From Mesorhizobium sp. B2-1-8 (GTDB lineage Bacteria > Pseudomonadota > Alphaproteobacteria > Rhizobiales > Rhizobiaceae), in assembly GCF_006442545.2 (NCBI RefSeq), contig NZ_CP083952.1:2101501-2165500 (forward strand): a DNA stretch of 64,000 nucleotides. Direction: 5' to 3'. How positions within the stretch are numbered: the first letter of the stretch is position 1; the number at the start of each line of letters is the position of its first letter. A program made the position numbers and the translations under genes. Shown in pieces: positions 18,712 through 27,183 of this stretch. Under the pieces are notes generated by a model. That model had not been told where the DNA came from and made no database searches. It saw nothing but the letters and a program-made list of their open reading frames with translations.

Positions 18712-20007
18712 ATGAACATTCAGGCTATCGAAACGGTTCGCGGTCACAGTGCGGCAAGCCGGAATGTCGGTTGCAGGCTCTGCGGGTCGCGCCTGCGCCA
18801 CACATTGGTCGATCTAGGCATGTCTCCACCGTGCGAAAGCTTCCTGCAGGCCGAGCAGCTTGACCAAATGGAAGCCTACTATCCGCTCAACGTGCTTGTC
18901 TGCGACACTTGCTACCTGGTGCAGCTCAAGGAGTATCTGAGCCCCGAGACCATTTTCAGCGAATATGCCTATTTCTCTTCGTTCTCCACCAGCTGGGTGG
19001 CCCATTCGAAAGTGTATTGCGAGGCGATCACCAGACGGCTTGGGCTTGGCTGTGACAGTCTTGCGGTGGAGCTCGCAAGCAACGATGGTTACCTCCTGCA
19101 GCACTTTTTGCCACTGGGCGTTCCTGTACTGGGCGTCGAACCGGCAGCCAATGTTGCGCGCGCCGCGATCGAGAAAGGCGTGGCCACCCGGGTCGACTTC
19201 TTCGGGGTTCGGCTGGCAAATCAAATGGTGGGCGAAGGACATTGCGCCGACCTGATCATCGGCAACAACGTGCTGGCACAGGTGCCGGACCTCAATGACT
19301 TCGTCGCTGGGATGAAAATCCTACTCAAACCTCAGGGCGTGGTCACGCTCGAATTTCCACATATCGAGCGGCTGATGGCGGAGAACCAGTTCGACACGAT
19401 TTATCATGAGCATTTCTCATATTTCTCGCTGCTGACGGTCGAGCTGATGGCGGCGCGCCACGGATTGCGGCTGATCGACGTCGAGGAGTTGCCCACCCAT
19501 GGCGGCTCGCTGCGCGTCTATCTCGCCCATGAGGGCAGTCGCTGGGGCAAGGATGACAGGGTGGACAGACTTCTCGACCGAGAAAAGCGCCACGGGCTAA
19601 CGGAGATGGTCACCTATGCCTCCTTCGGTCACAGGGCGCAGCGTGCCAAGCGCGACCTCTTGGCGTTCCTTATCTCGGCCAAAAACGAAGGGAGGAAGAT
19701 TTGTGGCTACGGCGCTCCAGGCAAGGGCAACACGCTGCTCAATTACTGCGCTATCGGCACCGACTTCCTTGACTTCACGGTCGACCGCAATCCTTACAAG
19801 CATGGTCGCTTCACCCCGGGGATGCATATCCCGATCAAATCCGTCGATGCCATCGACGACGTCCGGCCAGATTACATCCTGATCCTCCCGTGGAACCTGA
19901 AGGACGAGATCATCGAACAGATGCGCCATGTCGCCGCCTGGGGTGCAAGGTTTGTGGTCCCAATTCCGTTTGTGGCGGTGATCGATCCATCGGAGTTAGG
20001 CAGATGA
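18712..20007 (+). CDS. Sugar C-methyltransferase (SAM-dependent, zinc-binding)
   Basis: Predicted cytoplasmic SAM-dependent C-methyltransferase, 431 aa, the usual length for NovU/TylC3-type enzymes. The N terminus binds zinc through paired cysteines (CRLCGSRL and VCDTCYL). The methyltransferase core contains VELASNDGYLLQHF (motif I, SAM binding) and DLIIGNNVLAQVPDLNDF (acidic loop). FDTIYHEHFSYFS is the conserved E-H pair proposed for catalysis. The C-terminal domain has GYGAPGKGNTLLNY, the Methyltransf_14 nucleotide-like fold. Such enzymes make branched sugars by methylating C3 of a 4-keto-sugar nucleotide. An ATGA overlap couples it to the cytidylyltransferase. Confidence 0.87.
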   Translation: MNIQAIETVRGHSAASRNVGCRLCGSRLRHTLVDLGMSPPCESFLQAEQLDQMEAYYPLNVLVCDTCYLVQLKEYLSPETIFSEYAYFSSFSTSWVAHSKVYCEAITRRLGLGCDSLAVELASNDGYLLQHFLPLGVPVLGVEPAANVARAAIEKGVATRVDFFGVRLANQMVGEGHCADLIIGNNVLAQVPDLNDFVAGMKILLKPQGVVTLEFPHIERLMAENQFDTIYHEHFSYFSLLTVELMAARHGLRLIDVEELPTHGGSLRVYLAHEGSRWGKDDRVDRLLDREKRHGLTEMVTYASFGHRAQRAKRDLLAFLISAKNEGRKICGYGAPGKGNTLLNYCAIGTDFLDFTVDRNPYKHGRFTPGMHIPIKSVDAIDDVRPDYILILPWNLKDEIIEQMRHVAAWGARFVVPIPFVAVIDPSELGR

Positions 20008-20819
20008 AAGTCGTCCTTTTCTGCGGCGGTCGCGGGACCCGGATCCGCGACTATTCCGACAGTATACCCAAGCCGATGATCCCGCTTGGCCACCAGCCGA
20101 TCCTGCGCCACGTTATGCAGTGGTACAGCGACTATGGACATGACGAATTCGTCTTGTGCCTGGGCTACAAAGCCAATGTCATCAAGGATTTCTTCCTCAA
20201 CACACGGCCGCAGACCTTTTCCGATTGCGTGGTCACGCAGGGAGGTCAAGACGTGAAACTGCTGGGAGATCAAGTCAAGGACTGGAGCATTACCCTGCTT
20301 GATACGGGGGTCTGGCGTAACATCGGCGAACGCCTCTGGGCGGCAAGGGACCAAGTCAAGAACGAGAAGATGTTCCTGGCCAACTACTCCGATGGTCTGA
20401 CCAACGTCGATCTCGACGACGTGGTCGCGAAGTTCGAAGCCAGCGGTAAGATCGGCTGTTTTCTCGCGGTGCGCGCACCGCTGACATACCATTTGGCCGA
20501 TATCGCGGAAGACGGTCGCGTGCGTGAGTTCCGCACAACCGATACCTCGGAGATCTGGATCAACGGCGGCTACTTCTTGTTCCGCCCGCAAATCTTCGAC
20601 TATATGCGCGATGGCGAGGAGCTCGTTCTGGAGCCTTTCAGGCGACTGATCGACGACAATATGCTCATGGCGTACAAGCACGATGGCTTCTGGCGATCGA
20701 TGGATACGCTGCGCGATTGGCAATCGCTCGAAGACATGGTCGAACGGGGCGATATGCCCTGGAATAGAAAAGTTACCGCCGAAAAAACCAGGCGCGGTTT
20801 GGTAATGGCTGGTTCATGA
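20004..20819 (+). CDS. rfbF: Glucose-1-phosphate cytidylyltransferase
   Basis: Predicted to form CDP-glucose from CTP and glucose 1-phosphate, 271 aa. The N terminus MKVVLFCGGRGTRIRDYSDS, followed by IPKPMIPLG, is the nucleotidyltransferase signature with the RfbF-specific spacing. KANVIKDFFL and NGGYFLFRP are also RfbF-like. The ATG at 20004 overlaps the stop of the methyltransferase gene (ATGA), fixing the start; the longer open frame from 19890 lies within that gene. Its presence implies a CDP-sugar pathway, yet no convincing CDP-glucose 4,6-dehydratase (RfbG) is in the window. Its own stop again overlaps the next start by ATGA. Confidence 0.9.
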   Translation: MKVVLFCGGRGTRIRDYSDSIPKPMIPLGHQPILRHVMQWYSDYGHDEFVLCLGYKANVIKDFFLNTRPQTFSDCVVTQGGQDVKLLGDQVKDWSITLLDTGVWRNIGERLWAARDQVKNEKMFLANYSDGLTNVDLDDVVAKFEASGKIGCFLAVRAPLTYHLADIAEDGRVREFRTTDTSEIWINGGYFLFRPQIFDYMRDGEELVLEPFRRLIDDNMLMAYKHDGFWRSMDTLRDWQSLEDMVERGDMPWNRKVTAEKTRRGLVMAGS

Positions 20820-21469
20820 GAGGACTTGGTCTCGCACGTCGCGGGGAGGAACTCTCGATCCTCTGCCTCGGCGCCCATTCCGACGACATCGAGATCGGCG
20901 CCGGGGGCACTATCCTCGGTCTGATCGCGTCCGGGGTGAAACTGGACGTCCACTGGTGTGTGCTGAGCGCCGGCGGCCAGCGGTCGGTCGAGGCCAGCGC
21001 TTCGGCCGAAGCGTTCCTGAAAGGATCGAAGTCGTCGGTCATCGACATCGCGGATTTCGAAGACAGCTATTTCCCGGCCCATAGCCGGGCGATAAAGCAA
21101 TGGTTGATAGATCTAAGATCCCGCGTCCATGCCGACCTGGTGCTGACCCACGCGAGGTTCGATGCCCATCAAGATCATCGGGAGGTCAATCAACTGACCT
21201 GGAATGTCTTTCGCGATCATCTCGTGATCGAATACGAGATTCCCAAATGGGATGGCGATCTTGGCCAGCCAAATGCGTACGTGCCGCTCTCTGCCGCAGT
21301 GCTGGATCGCAAGATCGACCTCCTGCAAGAGCACTTCGGCACGCAGCGCTCCAAGGACTGGTTCGACCGTGACACATTCGCGGGGCTCGCGAGATTGCGC
21401 GGGATGGAGTGCAGGGCCCCCGAACATTTCGCCGAGGCGTTTACACTCAGAAAAGCCAGACTTCTTTAG
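20816..21469 (+). CDS. PIG-L family deacetylase
   Basis: Predicted zinc-dependent N-deacetylase of the LmbE/PIG-L family, 217 aa. The conserved AHSDDIEIGAGG (usual form AHPDDxE) supplies the zinc ligands and the catalytic Asp. HARFDAHQDHREVNQ carries the downstream H-x-D-H-x-x-V motif. It starts in the ATGA overlap with the cytidylyltransferase stop, so it is the last gene of a three-gene translationally coupled set. Its substrate may be an N-acetylated sugar or sugar nucleotide of the same pathway. No amino-sugar gene other than the aminotransferase at 22084-23511 is nearby. Confidence 0.86.
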   Translation: MRGLGLARRGEELSILCLGAHSDDIEIGAGGTILGLIASGVKLDVHWCVLSAGGQRSVEASASAEAFLKGSKSSVIDIADFEDSYFPAHSRAIKQWLIDLRSRVHADLVLTHARFDAHQDHREVNQLTWNVFRDHLVIEYEIPKWDGDLGQPNAYVPLSAAVLDRKIDLLQEHFGTQRSKDWFDRDTFAGLARLRGMECRAPEHFAEAFTLRKARLL

Positions 21470-21633
21470 CGGATTTTCCGCCACGATTTGCTTGTGGATT
21501 TGTCTGAACCAAGGGGCACATGGTTCCTGGAGAAGGGCTTCGGACCGCGCTGTGCCTTCAGGAAACATCCCGACCTTGTTGGCGATCTTCGGGACGAAAA
21601 AGAGAATAAAAAGCGGTGGTGCATGGGTTAAAA

Positions 21634-22014
21634 TCAGGCGTCGGCCGGTGCGGTGTGCTCACCTAGTGATTGCTGATCAAGAAGGTTGGACAGCTCCGTT
21701 ACGAGACGCGCCATTTCGAACGGTTTTGAAATCATGATGCTGTTTGGAACGCCGTGTTTACCCCAATTCTTGGCGCTTTCGCCACTGACATAGATGACCG
21801 GCATCGCAGGAACGGCGTGGCGCAAATGCCTGGCGATTTCCCATCCCAGCTTTCCACTGCCTAGACGAACGTCGGTAACCAGAGCGCAGATCCTTGGTGG
21901 GTCTGCATCGAACATCTCAATAGCAAGCTCCGCATTTTTCGCACTGACGATCACGAAACCCGCATCCTCCAAGCCGGATACAATATCCATGCGGACCAGC
22001 ACGTGATCTTCCAC
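21634..22014 (-). CDS. CheY-like response regulator receiver (N terminus unclear)
   Basis: Predicted single-domain phosphoacceptor protein of at most 126 aa. VTDVRLGSG holds the phosphoacceptor Asp (D48), YVSGES the Ser/Thr switch, and ISKPF the conserved Lys. The available start is GTG (VEDH), but the normal first strand (codons for A-I-L-V before VEDH) lies just upstream in frame with only ATT or CTG as possible starts, after an in-frame TAG. So either a rare start codon is used or the N terminus has been lost. No histidine kinase or output domain is next to it. The nearest gene, the aminotransferase at 22084, is on the same strand, 69 bp upstream. Confidence 0.6.
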   Translation of the reverse strand: MEDHVLVRMDIVSGLEDAGFVIVSAKNAELAIEMFDADPPRICALVTDVRLGSGKLGWEIARHLRHAVPAMPVIYVSGESAKNWGKHGVPNSIMISKPFEMARLVTELSNLLDQQSLGEHTAPADA

Positions 22015-22083
22015 GACCAGAATTGCGCCGTAGGCCTAATTCTTTTGGGATAGCACGCTCTGCCAGATCTGGGCTGACCAGCG

Positions 22084-23511
22084 TCATGAAGTCGACAAGA
22101 GCCGGTGGCTTTCTGAATTGCCGTTTGGTCTCACTGCTCGCTGACCGAGGGTTCTGGGGACCGCCGGTATCTGGGCCTGCGCATCGCCATTGTTGAAGCG
22201 ACGGAAGACGACCTGCGAGGGGCGGCCGACCAAAAATTGGCTTGCTCCCGAATCCAGGGCCTGTGCGTACACGGCCAGGGCACCATCGACGGCTTCTATG
22301 GTTTTCATGACGGCCGCGTCGTCGTGCGTGTAGCTGACGACGAGAGATGGCATGAGGACACCACGCTTGATCGTCTCCTGCAGGAACAGGGAACGGTATG
22401 TCTGCGAGGGCTTGCCGTCCTGGTCAAGCGTGGCGTAGGCGAGACAACTGGGACGGCCGACAACTTTGAAGTGCCGATCCACTCCATGGCGTCTGGAAAC
22501 CTCTGTGATAGCTTCCTTCAATTTCGTTCCCTGACGGTGCAGGTGTTCGATGACGGATTGGTCCCGATAAACCCGCACGGTCGCGATGGCCGCGGCAAGC
22601 GCGTGGGTTTCCGCGCCATGCGTGGTCGACAGCAGAAACACGCGGGGGCGATCCGTATGCTCGAGCCCGCCGAGCCGCATATATTCGCGTTTGCCTGCCA
22701 GGGCGGAGACCGAAAATCCATTGCCAAGAGCCTTGCCGAATGTCGACAAGTCCGGTTCGATGCCATAGAGCCTTTGTGCTCCCGCTGCATGCCACCTGAA
22801 CCCGGTGATCATTTCGTCGAGTATGAACAGCGCGCCGTTTTCTCGGCAAAGACGCTGGACATTATGCAGGAAGCCGTCCGCCGGATCGTCGCCTCGGGAA
22901 GGTTCCAAGATCAGGGCGGCCACCTTGCCCGGGTGCTTGTCGAACAAATCCTTCACGCTAGCGATGTCGTTGAACCGGAAAGTGAGGGTCAGGTTTCGAA
23001 CCGCTTCTGGAATTCCTGCATTCATCGGTGTGGTCCCGATGAACCAATCGTCTGTGGAAAAGAAGGGATGGTCGGCGCAGCATGCGACGAGATCACGACC
23101 CGTATACGCGCGGGCAAGGCGGACGGCCCCTGAAGTCGCGTCTGATCCGTCCTTGCAGAATTTTACCATCTGGGCGCCGACGAGTTCAAGGAACGTTTCG
23201 GCGCAGTCAACTTCGATCCTTGCGGGGCGCGTGAAGTTGGCTCCGCCGGCGAGCGCCGCCTCCACCGCCCTGAGCACAGTTGGGTAGGCATGCCCCAGCC
23301 CGACGGAACGGTTGCCCATGCCGTATTCGATGTATTGGTTCCCATCGACATCCCAGACGTGGCACCCCAGACCACGTTCGATAAAGCCCGGCGCTAGAAC
23401 GGGATACTGATCCGCGCCCTTCGCGTAGGTGTGGCTGCCGCCCGGGATCAGCTCACGGGCACGTTCTTGAAGGCGTCCCGATTTGCGAAAACAGAGGCTT
23501 TGCTCAGGCAT
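22084..23511 (-). CDS. Class III PLP aminotransferase (glutamate-1-semialdehyde aminomutase-like)
   Basis: Predicted PLP-dependent enzyme, 475 aa. IPGGSHTYAKGADQYPV and GNRSVGLGHAYPTVL are the N-terminal features of the GSA-aminomutase-like group. FILDEMITGFRW has the Asp that holds the PLP ring nitrogen, and FGKALGNGF the Schiff-base Lys. The sequence is longer than HemL (about 430 aa), with a C-terminal extension of about 45 residues lacking similarity. Homologues with polysaccharide neighbours probably make an amino sugar or amino-acid decoration rather than tetrapyrrole precursors. The ATG has a GGAG site. Confidence 0.83.
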   Translation of the reverse strand: MPEQSLCFRKSGRLQERARELIPGGSHTYAKGADQYPVLAPGFIERGLGCHVWDVDGNQYIEYGMGNRSVGLGHAYPTVLRAVEAALAGGANFTRPARIEVDCAETFLELVGAQMVKFCKDGSDATSGAVRLARAYTGRDLVACCADHPFFSTDDWFIGTTPMNAGIPEAVRNLTLTFRFNDIASVKDLFDKHPGKVAALILEPSRGDDPADGFLHNVQRLCRENGALFILDEMITGFRWHAAGAQRLYGIEPDLSTFGKALGNGFSVSALAGKREYMRLGGLEHTDRPRVFLLSTTHGAETHALAAAIATVRVYRDQSVIEHLHRQGTKLKEAITEVSRRHGVDRHFKVVGRPSCLAYATLDQDGKPSQTYRSLFLQETIKRGVLMPSLVVSYTHDDAAVMKTIEAVDGALAVYAQALDSGASQFLVGRPSQVVFRRFNNGDAQAQIPAVPRTLGQRAVRPNGNSESHRLLSTS

Positions 23512-23838
23512 GCGGACTGCTCCAGTTCGATGGAAAGTCTAGATGTCTGGCGCTGGATTTTCGCGTTCTCCATAAGGTCACCCCTTTAGCACTTATGGTG
23601 GATGGAATATAGCGGATGGAAGACGCGGTCCTGCGGTCTGGTGCAGCAAACGCGCCAACTGCCTGTGCGGCGCCGGTTCACCACGGCGTGAAATTGCCAT
23701 TTTGATTTGTACCCCGATGGCCTCTGGCGGGGGTCTGACAAACAGCATTGAGGCGCTAGCGAATGCGCTCGCGCAACGTTTCCTCATGCCGGGGGCAGCT
23801 AACCCAACGCAGCTTGGTTGAAGTAGGGTCAATGCTAG
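23512..23838. other. Intergenic, no gene recognised
   Basis: The 327 bp between the aminotransferase start and the left end of the IS5-family element contain no coding frame with family resemblance. The region presumably holds the aminotransferase promoter. Its last bases (GTAGGGTCAATG, then CTAG) adjoin the insertion site. Confidence 0.5.
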
Positions 23839-24695
23839 GACGTAGTGACGATTTAACGGGTTGGGATTCCCAAGGAAGCGCAAATCAGATTCAACGCTGA
23901 TTTTTGGAGGTCAGCGATGGACTGCGATGCGCTTCGAGACGATCAGTGGGAACGGATCAAGGGCTTTGTGCCTGGCGGTACGAAGGGCAAGCGCGGCCCG
24001 CGCACCGACAACCGGAAGTTCCTCGATGCCCTGCTGTGGATGGCCCGCTCGGGTGGGCGCTGGCGTGATCTACCCGAGCGGCTCGGCGACTATCGATCCG
24101 TGAAGCGGCGCTACTATCGCTGGATCGAAATGGGCGTTCTCGACGAGATGCTTATGGTTCTTGCGCGCGAAGCCGATCTGGAATGGCTGATGATCGACTC
24201 GACCATTGTGCGCGCTCATCAGCACGCCGCCGGTGCGCGCCGGTCAAAAGGGGGGCGGATGCCCAAGGTCTGGGCCGGTCTCGCGGCGGCCTGAGCACCA
24301 AAATCCATGCGGCAGGCGATGCTCTTGGGTTACCGGTTCGCCTGATCGCAAGCCCAGGGCAGCGTAATGACATCGCCTTCGCGCATGATCTCGTCGACGG
24401 CTTCGAGACCGGCGCAGCGATCGCCGACAAGGGCTATGACGCCGACCATTTGCTTGAAAAGATCGCAGAAATAGGCGCCGACGTCGTCATCCCGCCCAAG
24501 CGCAATTGAAAGCATCAGCGTCCCTACGACGCTGATCTCTACAAGGAGCGCAACATCATCGAGCGTTTCTTCAGCAAACTCAAACAGTTCCGCCGCGTCG
24601 CAACTCGATACGACAAGCTGCTCGCCAACTTCATGGGCTTTGTCAAACTTGCAGCTATCGCCATCTGGCTCAGGTAGTTAAATCGTCACTACGCC
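23839..24695 (+). mobile_element. IS5-family (IS427-like) insertion sequence, complete ends
   Basis: The 857-bp element is bounded by 19-bp inverted repeats. The left repeat GACGTAGTGACGATTTAAC (23839-23857) pairs with GTTAAATCGTCACTACGCC at 24677-24695, with one mismatch. CTAG at 23835-23838 and 24696-24699 is the target duplication, as known for IS5-group elements. It contains one transposase in two frames. It lies in an intergenic gap and breaks no recognised gene. The copy looks inactive (see the transposase entry). Confidence 0.88.
23917..24677 (+). pseudogene. IS5-family transposase, two-frame, with internal stop
   Basis: The first frame (23917-24294) gives the N-terminal DUF4096-type domain (LRDDQWERIKGFVPG) and the first catalytic Asp (LMIDSTIVRAHQHA). 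The second frame (-1) gives the rest of the DDE domain (GLSTKIHAAGDA, AIADKGYDAD). The run AAAAGGGGGG at 24246-24255 is a natural -1 slippage site, as in IS427-type elements, so the two frames are expected. The second frame then meets TGA at 24507-24509 after PPKRN, while coding continues in the same frame through KERNIIERFFSKLKQFRR to TAG at 24675-24677. That stop, probably from CGA, removes the final Glu and should inactivate the enzyme. Confidence 0.85.
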
Positions 24696-24699
24696 CTAG

Positions 24700-25020
24700 G
24701 AACCTGGCAGAACAGTTCGCGTGTCCGAAACGCTCATGAGCATGGCGCCGCGGCTGCCGCGAACTACGATCACTGACCCGCGGACATCCCGGAAGTTCCA
24801 GGCGATGCTGCCAAATAGCCGTCCCCTACGTGATCACGCATTCACAGGAACGAACCTTATGGTAAACAGCTAGGAGCGGCCGATTCCTCAGGATGTAGCC
24901 GCTCAGGATGAGCCCGCCCGGGTCGCTACCGTGGCGGGCTTTTCGTCGACCGTGACGTGCTTGGTGCGTTTGCTACGACGGCGATCGTACAATTGAAAGG
25001 AAGGCCGCTTGTGATTGCGA
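24700..25020. other. Intergenic, no gene recognised; contains one terminator
   Basis: The 321 bp between the IS element and the LuxR-type gene show no convincing coding frame. The only clear structure is the GC-rich hairpin listed separately. Confidence 0.5.
24911..24940 (+). terminator. Rho-independent terminator-like hairpin
   Basis: AGCCCGCC and GGCGGGCT form an 8-bp stem around a 14-nt loop, followed by TTTTCG on the plus strand. Nothing recognisable is transcribed toward it except the IS5 element, so it may end read-through or mark the end of an unseen small RNA. Confidence 0.55.
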
Positions 25021-25767
25021 TCACCTTTCGGCCGGAGCTCCTTCCGCGAAGAGATCATTGACCTTGTATGCGACTTCCGTGCGGTTGGTCGCCTTGAGCT
25101 TCTTCATGATGTTGCGGATGTGCACCTTCACCGTGCTTTCGCGCAGGTTCAGTTCAAAGGCGATGATCTTGTTGGCCTTGCCGCGTCGGAGCGCCTGCGC
25201 GACCTCAGCCTGCCTGAGCGTGAACATGCCGGTCAAGGGCGCGTCACGGCTGCCTGAATCTATAAGGTGCCGCATAGACAGAACGCTACTTGCCGGAACG
25301 AAGATGCCTCCGGCTGCCGCAAGATTGATTGCCTCGACACAGACGTCGATCCCCACAGAGGTTGGAATGTAGCCGCGTGCGCCACATTCGAGAGCCGTCA
25401 GTATCTGTGCAAGGTCTTCTGTGTCCGCCAAAATCACCACGGGCACCGACTTGAATTCGGACGAAATTCGCCTGATCTGGTCCGCGATACCCTGGTCGGT
25501 GACTTTCCGGCCACCCAGGTTGAAGAGAATGGCTGCAAGCGTCATCCCCTCTTTCACGCGCCATTCTGCAATCGATCCCATGGCCTCGACGGCCATGCCG
25601 AGTTCGTGATCTTCCAAAGCCGATGCGAGACATTCGCGGTCGAGCGCCCTTCCGTCCAGGATGAGCAGACATTCCCTCCCTGCTGGTTGATGGACCATTC
25701 CCGTTCTGCCGGACGGGATTTCTGCCTGATCTGCCGAAGTGTTATGCAGTCCTAATATGGAACCCAT
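25021..25767 (-). CDS. LuxR/NarL-type regulator with degenerate receiver
   Basis: Predicted DNA-binding regulator, 248 aa from the ATG at 25767, preceded by AAAAGGGTGGG; the frame is open to 25821. The C-terminal HTH is well conserved: FTLRQAEVAQALRRGKANK, then STVKVHIRNIMKKLKATNRT. The N-terminal half folds like a receiver, but the phosphorylated Asp position reads AAILFNLGG (Asn instead of Asp) and the conserved Lys position reads GYIPTS (Thr instead of Lys). It is therefore probably a pseudo-receiver not controlled by phosphorylation. It is monocistronic. Target genes are unknown; control of the nearby surface-polysaccharide genes is only a possibility. Confidence 0.8.
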   Translation of the reverse strand: MGSILGLHNTSADQAEIPSGRTGMVHQPAGRECLLILDGRALDRECLASALEDHELGMAVEAMGSIAEWRVKEGMTLAAILFNLGGRKVTDQGIADQIRRISSEFKSVPVVILADTEDLAQILTALECGARGYIPTSVGIDVCVEAINLAAAGGIFVPASSVLSMRHLIDSGSRDAPLTGMFTLRQAEVAQALRRGKANKIIAFELNLRESTVKVHIRNIMKKLKATNRTEVAYKVNDLFAEGAPAER

Positions 25768-26473
25768 ACTTTTGCCCACCCTTTTCCACGCAATCCGCCT
25801 TGCGGCCAAATAGCTCCTCAACCTTCAGTTCCTTCAGAATTGAAAATTTAGTGCCCACCGTTTTGGGAGGTTCAGCTGGAATAGCCCAGCCTTGCACCCA
25901 CTGCTGTTCCCTATTCCCAACCCCAACTAGAACAACCTGAGCTTATGGGCTATTTATCAGCCGGCGCTAACATAGATTAACATTTCGTTAAATTTTCGAA
26001 TCTGCGAAAAACACTGATGGCGAACCCCGCCGCGGGCGCTAGGTTTGGGTAAACATGTGCGCTGGCCAGTCGATCGTCCCTGTGGAGCGTCTGAATACCG
26101 CACGACGTATGCAACGCTCTGAACGTGAACTCATCCGGCGATGGCTGCCTCGGCGGTCCTCATCCAATAGGCGTAGCCGAGGGCCGCTTCCCTCTCCCGG
26201 CAAGTCAAAAGCCGCGTATCTCCAAAACCTCGGTTGACTGCACAGGCGCCGGCACTGTCATCTAAGCGCCTGCTTCGCGCAACGATCAACGAAAGGAAAG
26301 GACCGGGTAGGGAAGCTCCCTGGCGCTCCTTGGACGATGCGGCAAATGCCAGCTCGATTAATTGGGAATGGCAAGGCAAATCCGCCAGCATCCCGTGCGG
26401 ACATGTGGCTCCGAAGCAGCACACGGCCCCGCCGCACTTACCCATACAGAGTTCCGCGATGTTAAGCTCGGGC
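25768..26473. other. Long gene-poor stretch upstream of the LuxR-type gene
   Basis: Over 700 bp hold no convincing gene; frames at 26055-26237 (+) and 26131-26481 (-) lack family features. The part next to the LuxR-type gene is A+T-rich and contains TTAAC-ATTTC-GTTAA (25977-25991), an interrupted palindrome suitable for a regulator. This is a likely promoter zone for the LuxR-type gene and possibly for a small RNA. Confidence 0.45.
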
Positions 26474-26698
26474 TCAGGCAATCCCCTGGGGATCGCTCTC
26501 GGTCAGCCAATATGAGTCCAGAACGGGTCCGCCATTCTGGATCTCGGCTTCGAAGGCGTCGATCAGCCTTTTGGCGGCCTTGCTGGCGATATGGCTCTCA
26601 GGGTAGTTGGCCTTCACGGCCCGTGCACACTCGTAAACTTCCTTGAGTTGCCTAACCTGCTTGAGCCCTAACGCGCGATATACTCCCTGGCTGGTCAT
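26474..26698 (-). CDS. Small conserved-type hypothetical protein
   Basis: Small protein of 74 aa from the ATG at 26698, which follows GGAGAGGCGAT; the open frame extends to 26782 but the added residues look non-coding. It starts MTSQGVYRALGLKQVRQLKE and continues as predicted amphipathic helices (ECARAVKANYPESHIASKAA). No catalytic or metal motif is seen. Composition and the good ribosome site favour a real cytoplasmic gene. I do not recognise the family. Confidence 0.5.
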   Translation of the reverse strand: MTSQGVYRALGLKQVRQLKEVYECARAVKANYPESHIASKAAKRLIDAFEAEIQNGGPVLDSYWLTESDPQGIA

Positions 26699-27183
26699 AT
26701 CGCCTCTCCTCCTGTTGTGGAACTCTCCGCTCCCCGGCCTTCTATGCGTCTGCATTGACACAGGTTTTCTGGCTGAAAGCAAAAACTGCGTGCGACTGTA
26801 GTAAGATCGTCGGCTTCCCGGGTCGAGGCGTTCTTTAGGGGGCCTGCCGGAACCAAGGCTTAGCCATTCGCGGGAGGGTACGACCCGCTTCCCGCTCCTT
26901 CGCCGATCTGTTCTGTTCTCCCATCGTGATCAGGTGCATGTTTAGTGCGACTTTGAAGGGGCCATTCGACCATTCAGCCCTCAGCGCTTTTGGGCGCACC
27001 ATCACCTTGATTATCAAGACCTCGCAAGGGACGTGGGGACGAGCATTCGCGCGACCTACCTTCGCCGGTGGAAGGCTACCCCCTTTGACTCACTTGCCCG
27101 GGGCATTCAGCTGTCGAAAGATCAGCGATCGGACAGCTCGTTGTATCCGCGTCACCGGGCCAACTAAGCGGGAACTCGTCGGC
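26699..27183. other. Intergenic, no gene recognised
   Basis: 485 bp between the small protein (minus) and the polymerase-like gene (plus), probably carrying both promoters. The polymerase frame is open back to 26926, but that part has no hydrophobic or family character. Confidence 0.45.

Noticed and set aside
22237..23133. 298-codon frame antisense to the class III aminotransferase
   Set aside because: Mirror of a recognised gene; no motif or ribosome site.
26131..26481. 116-codon minus-strand frame with several cysteines
   Set aside because: Cysteines are not in metal-site spacing, no ribosome site, no family resemblance.
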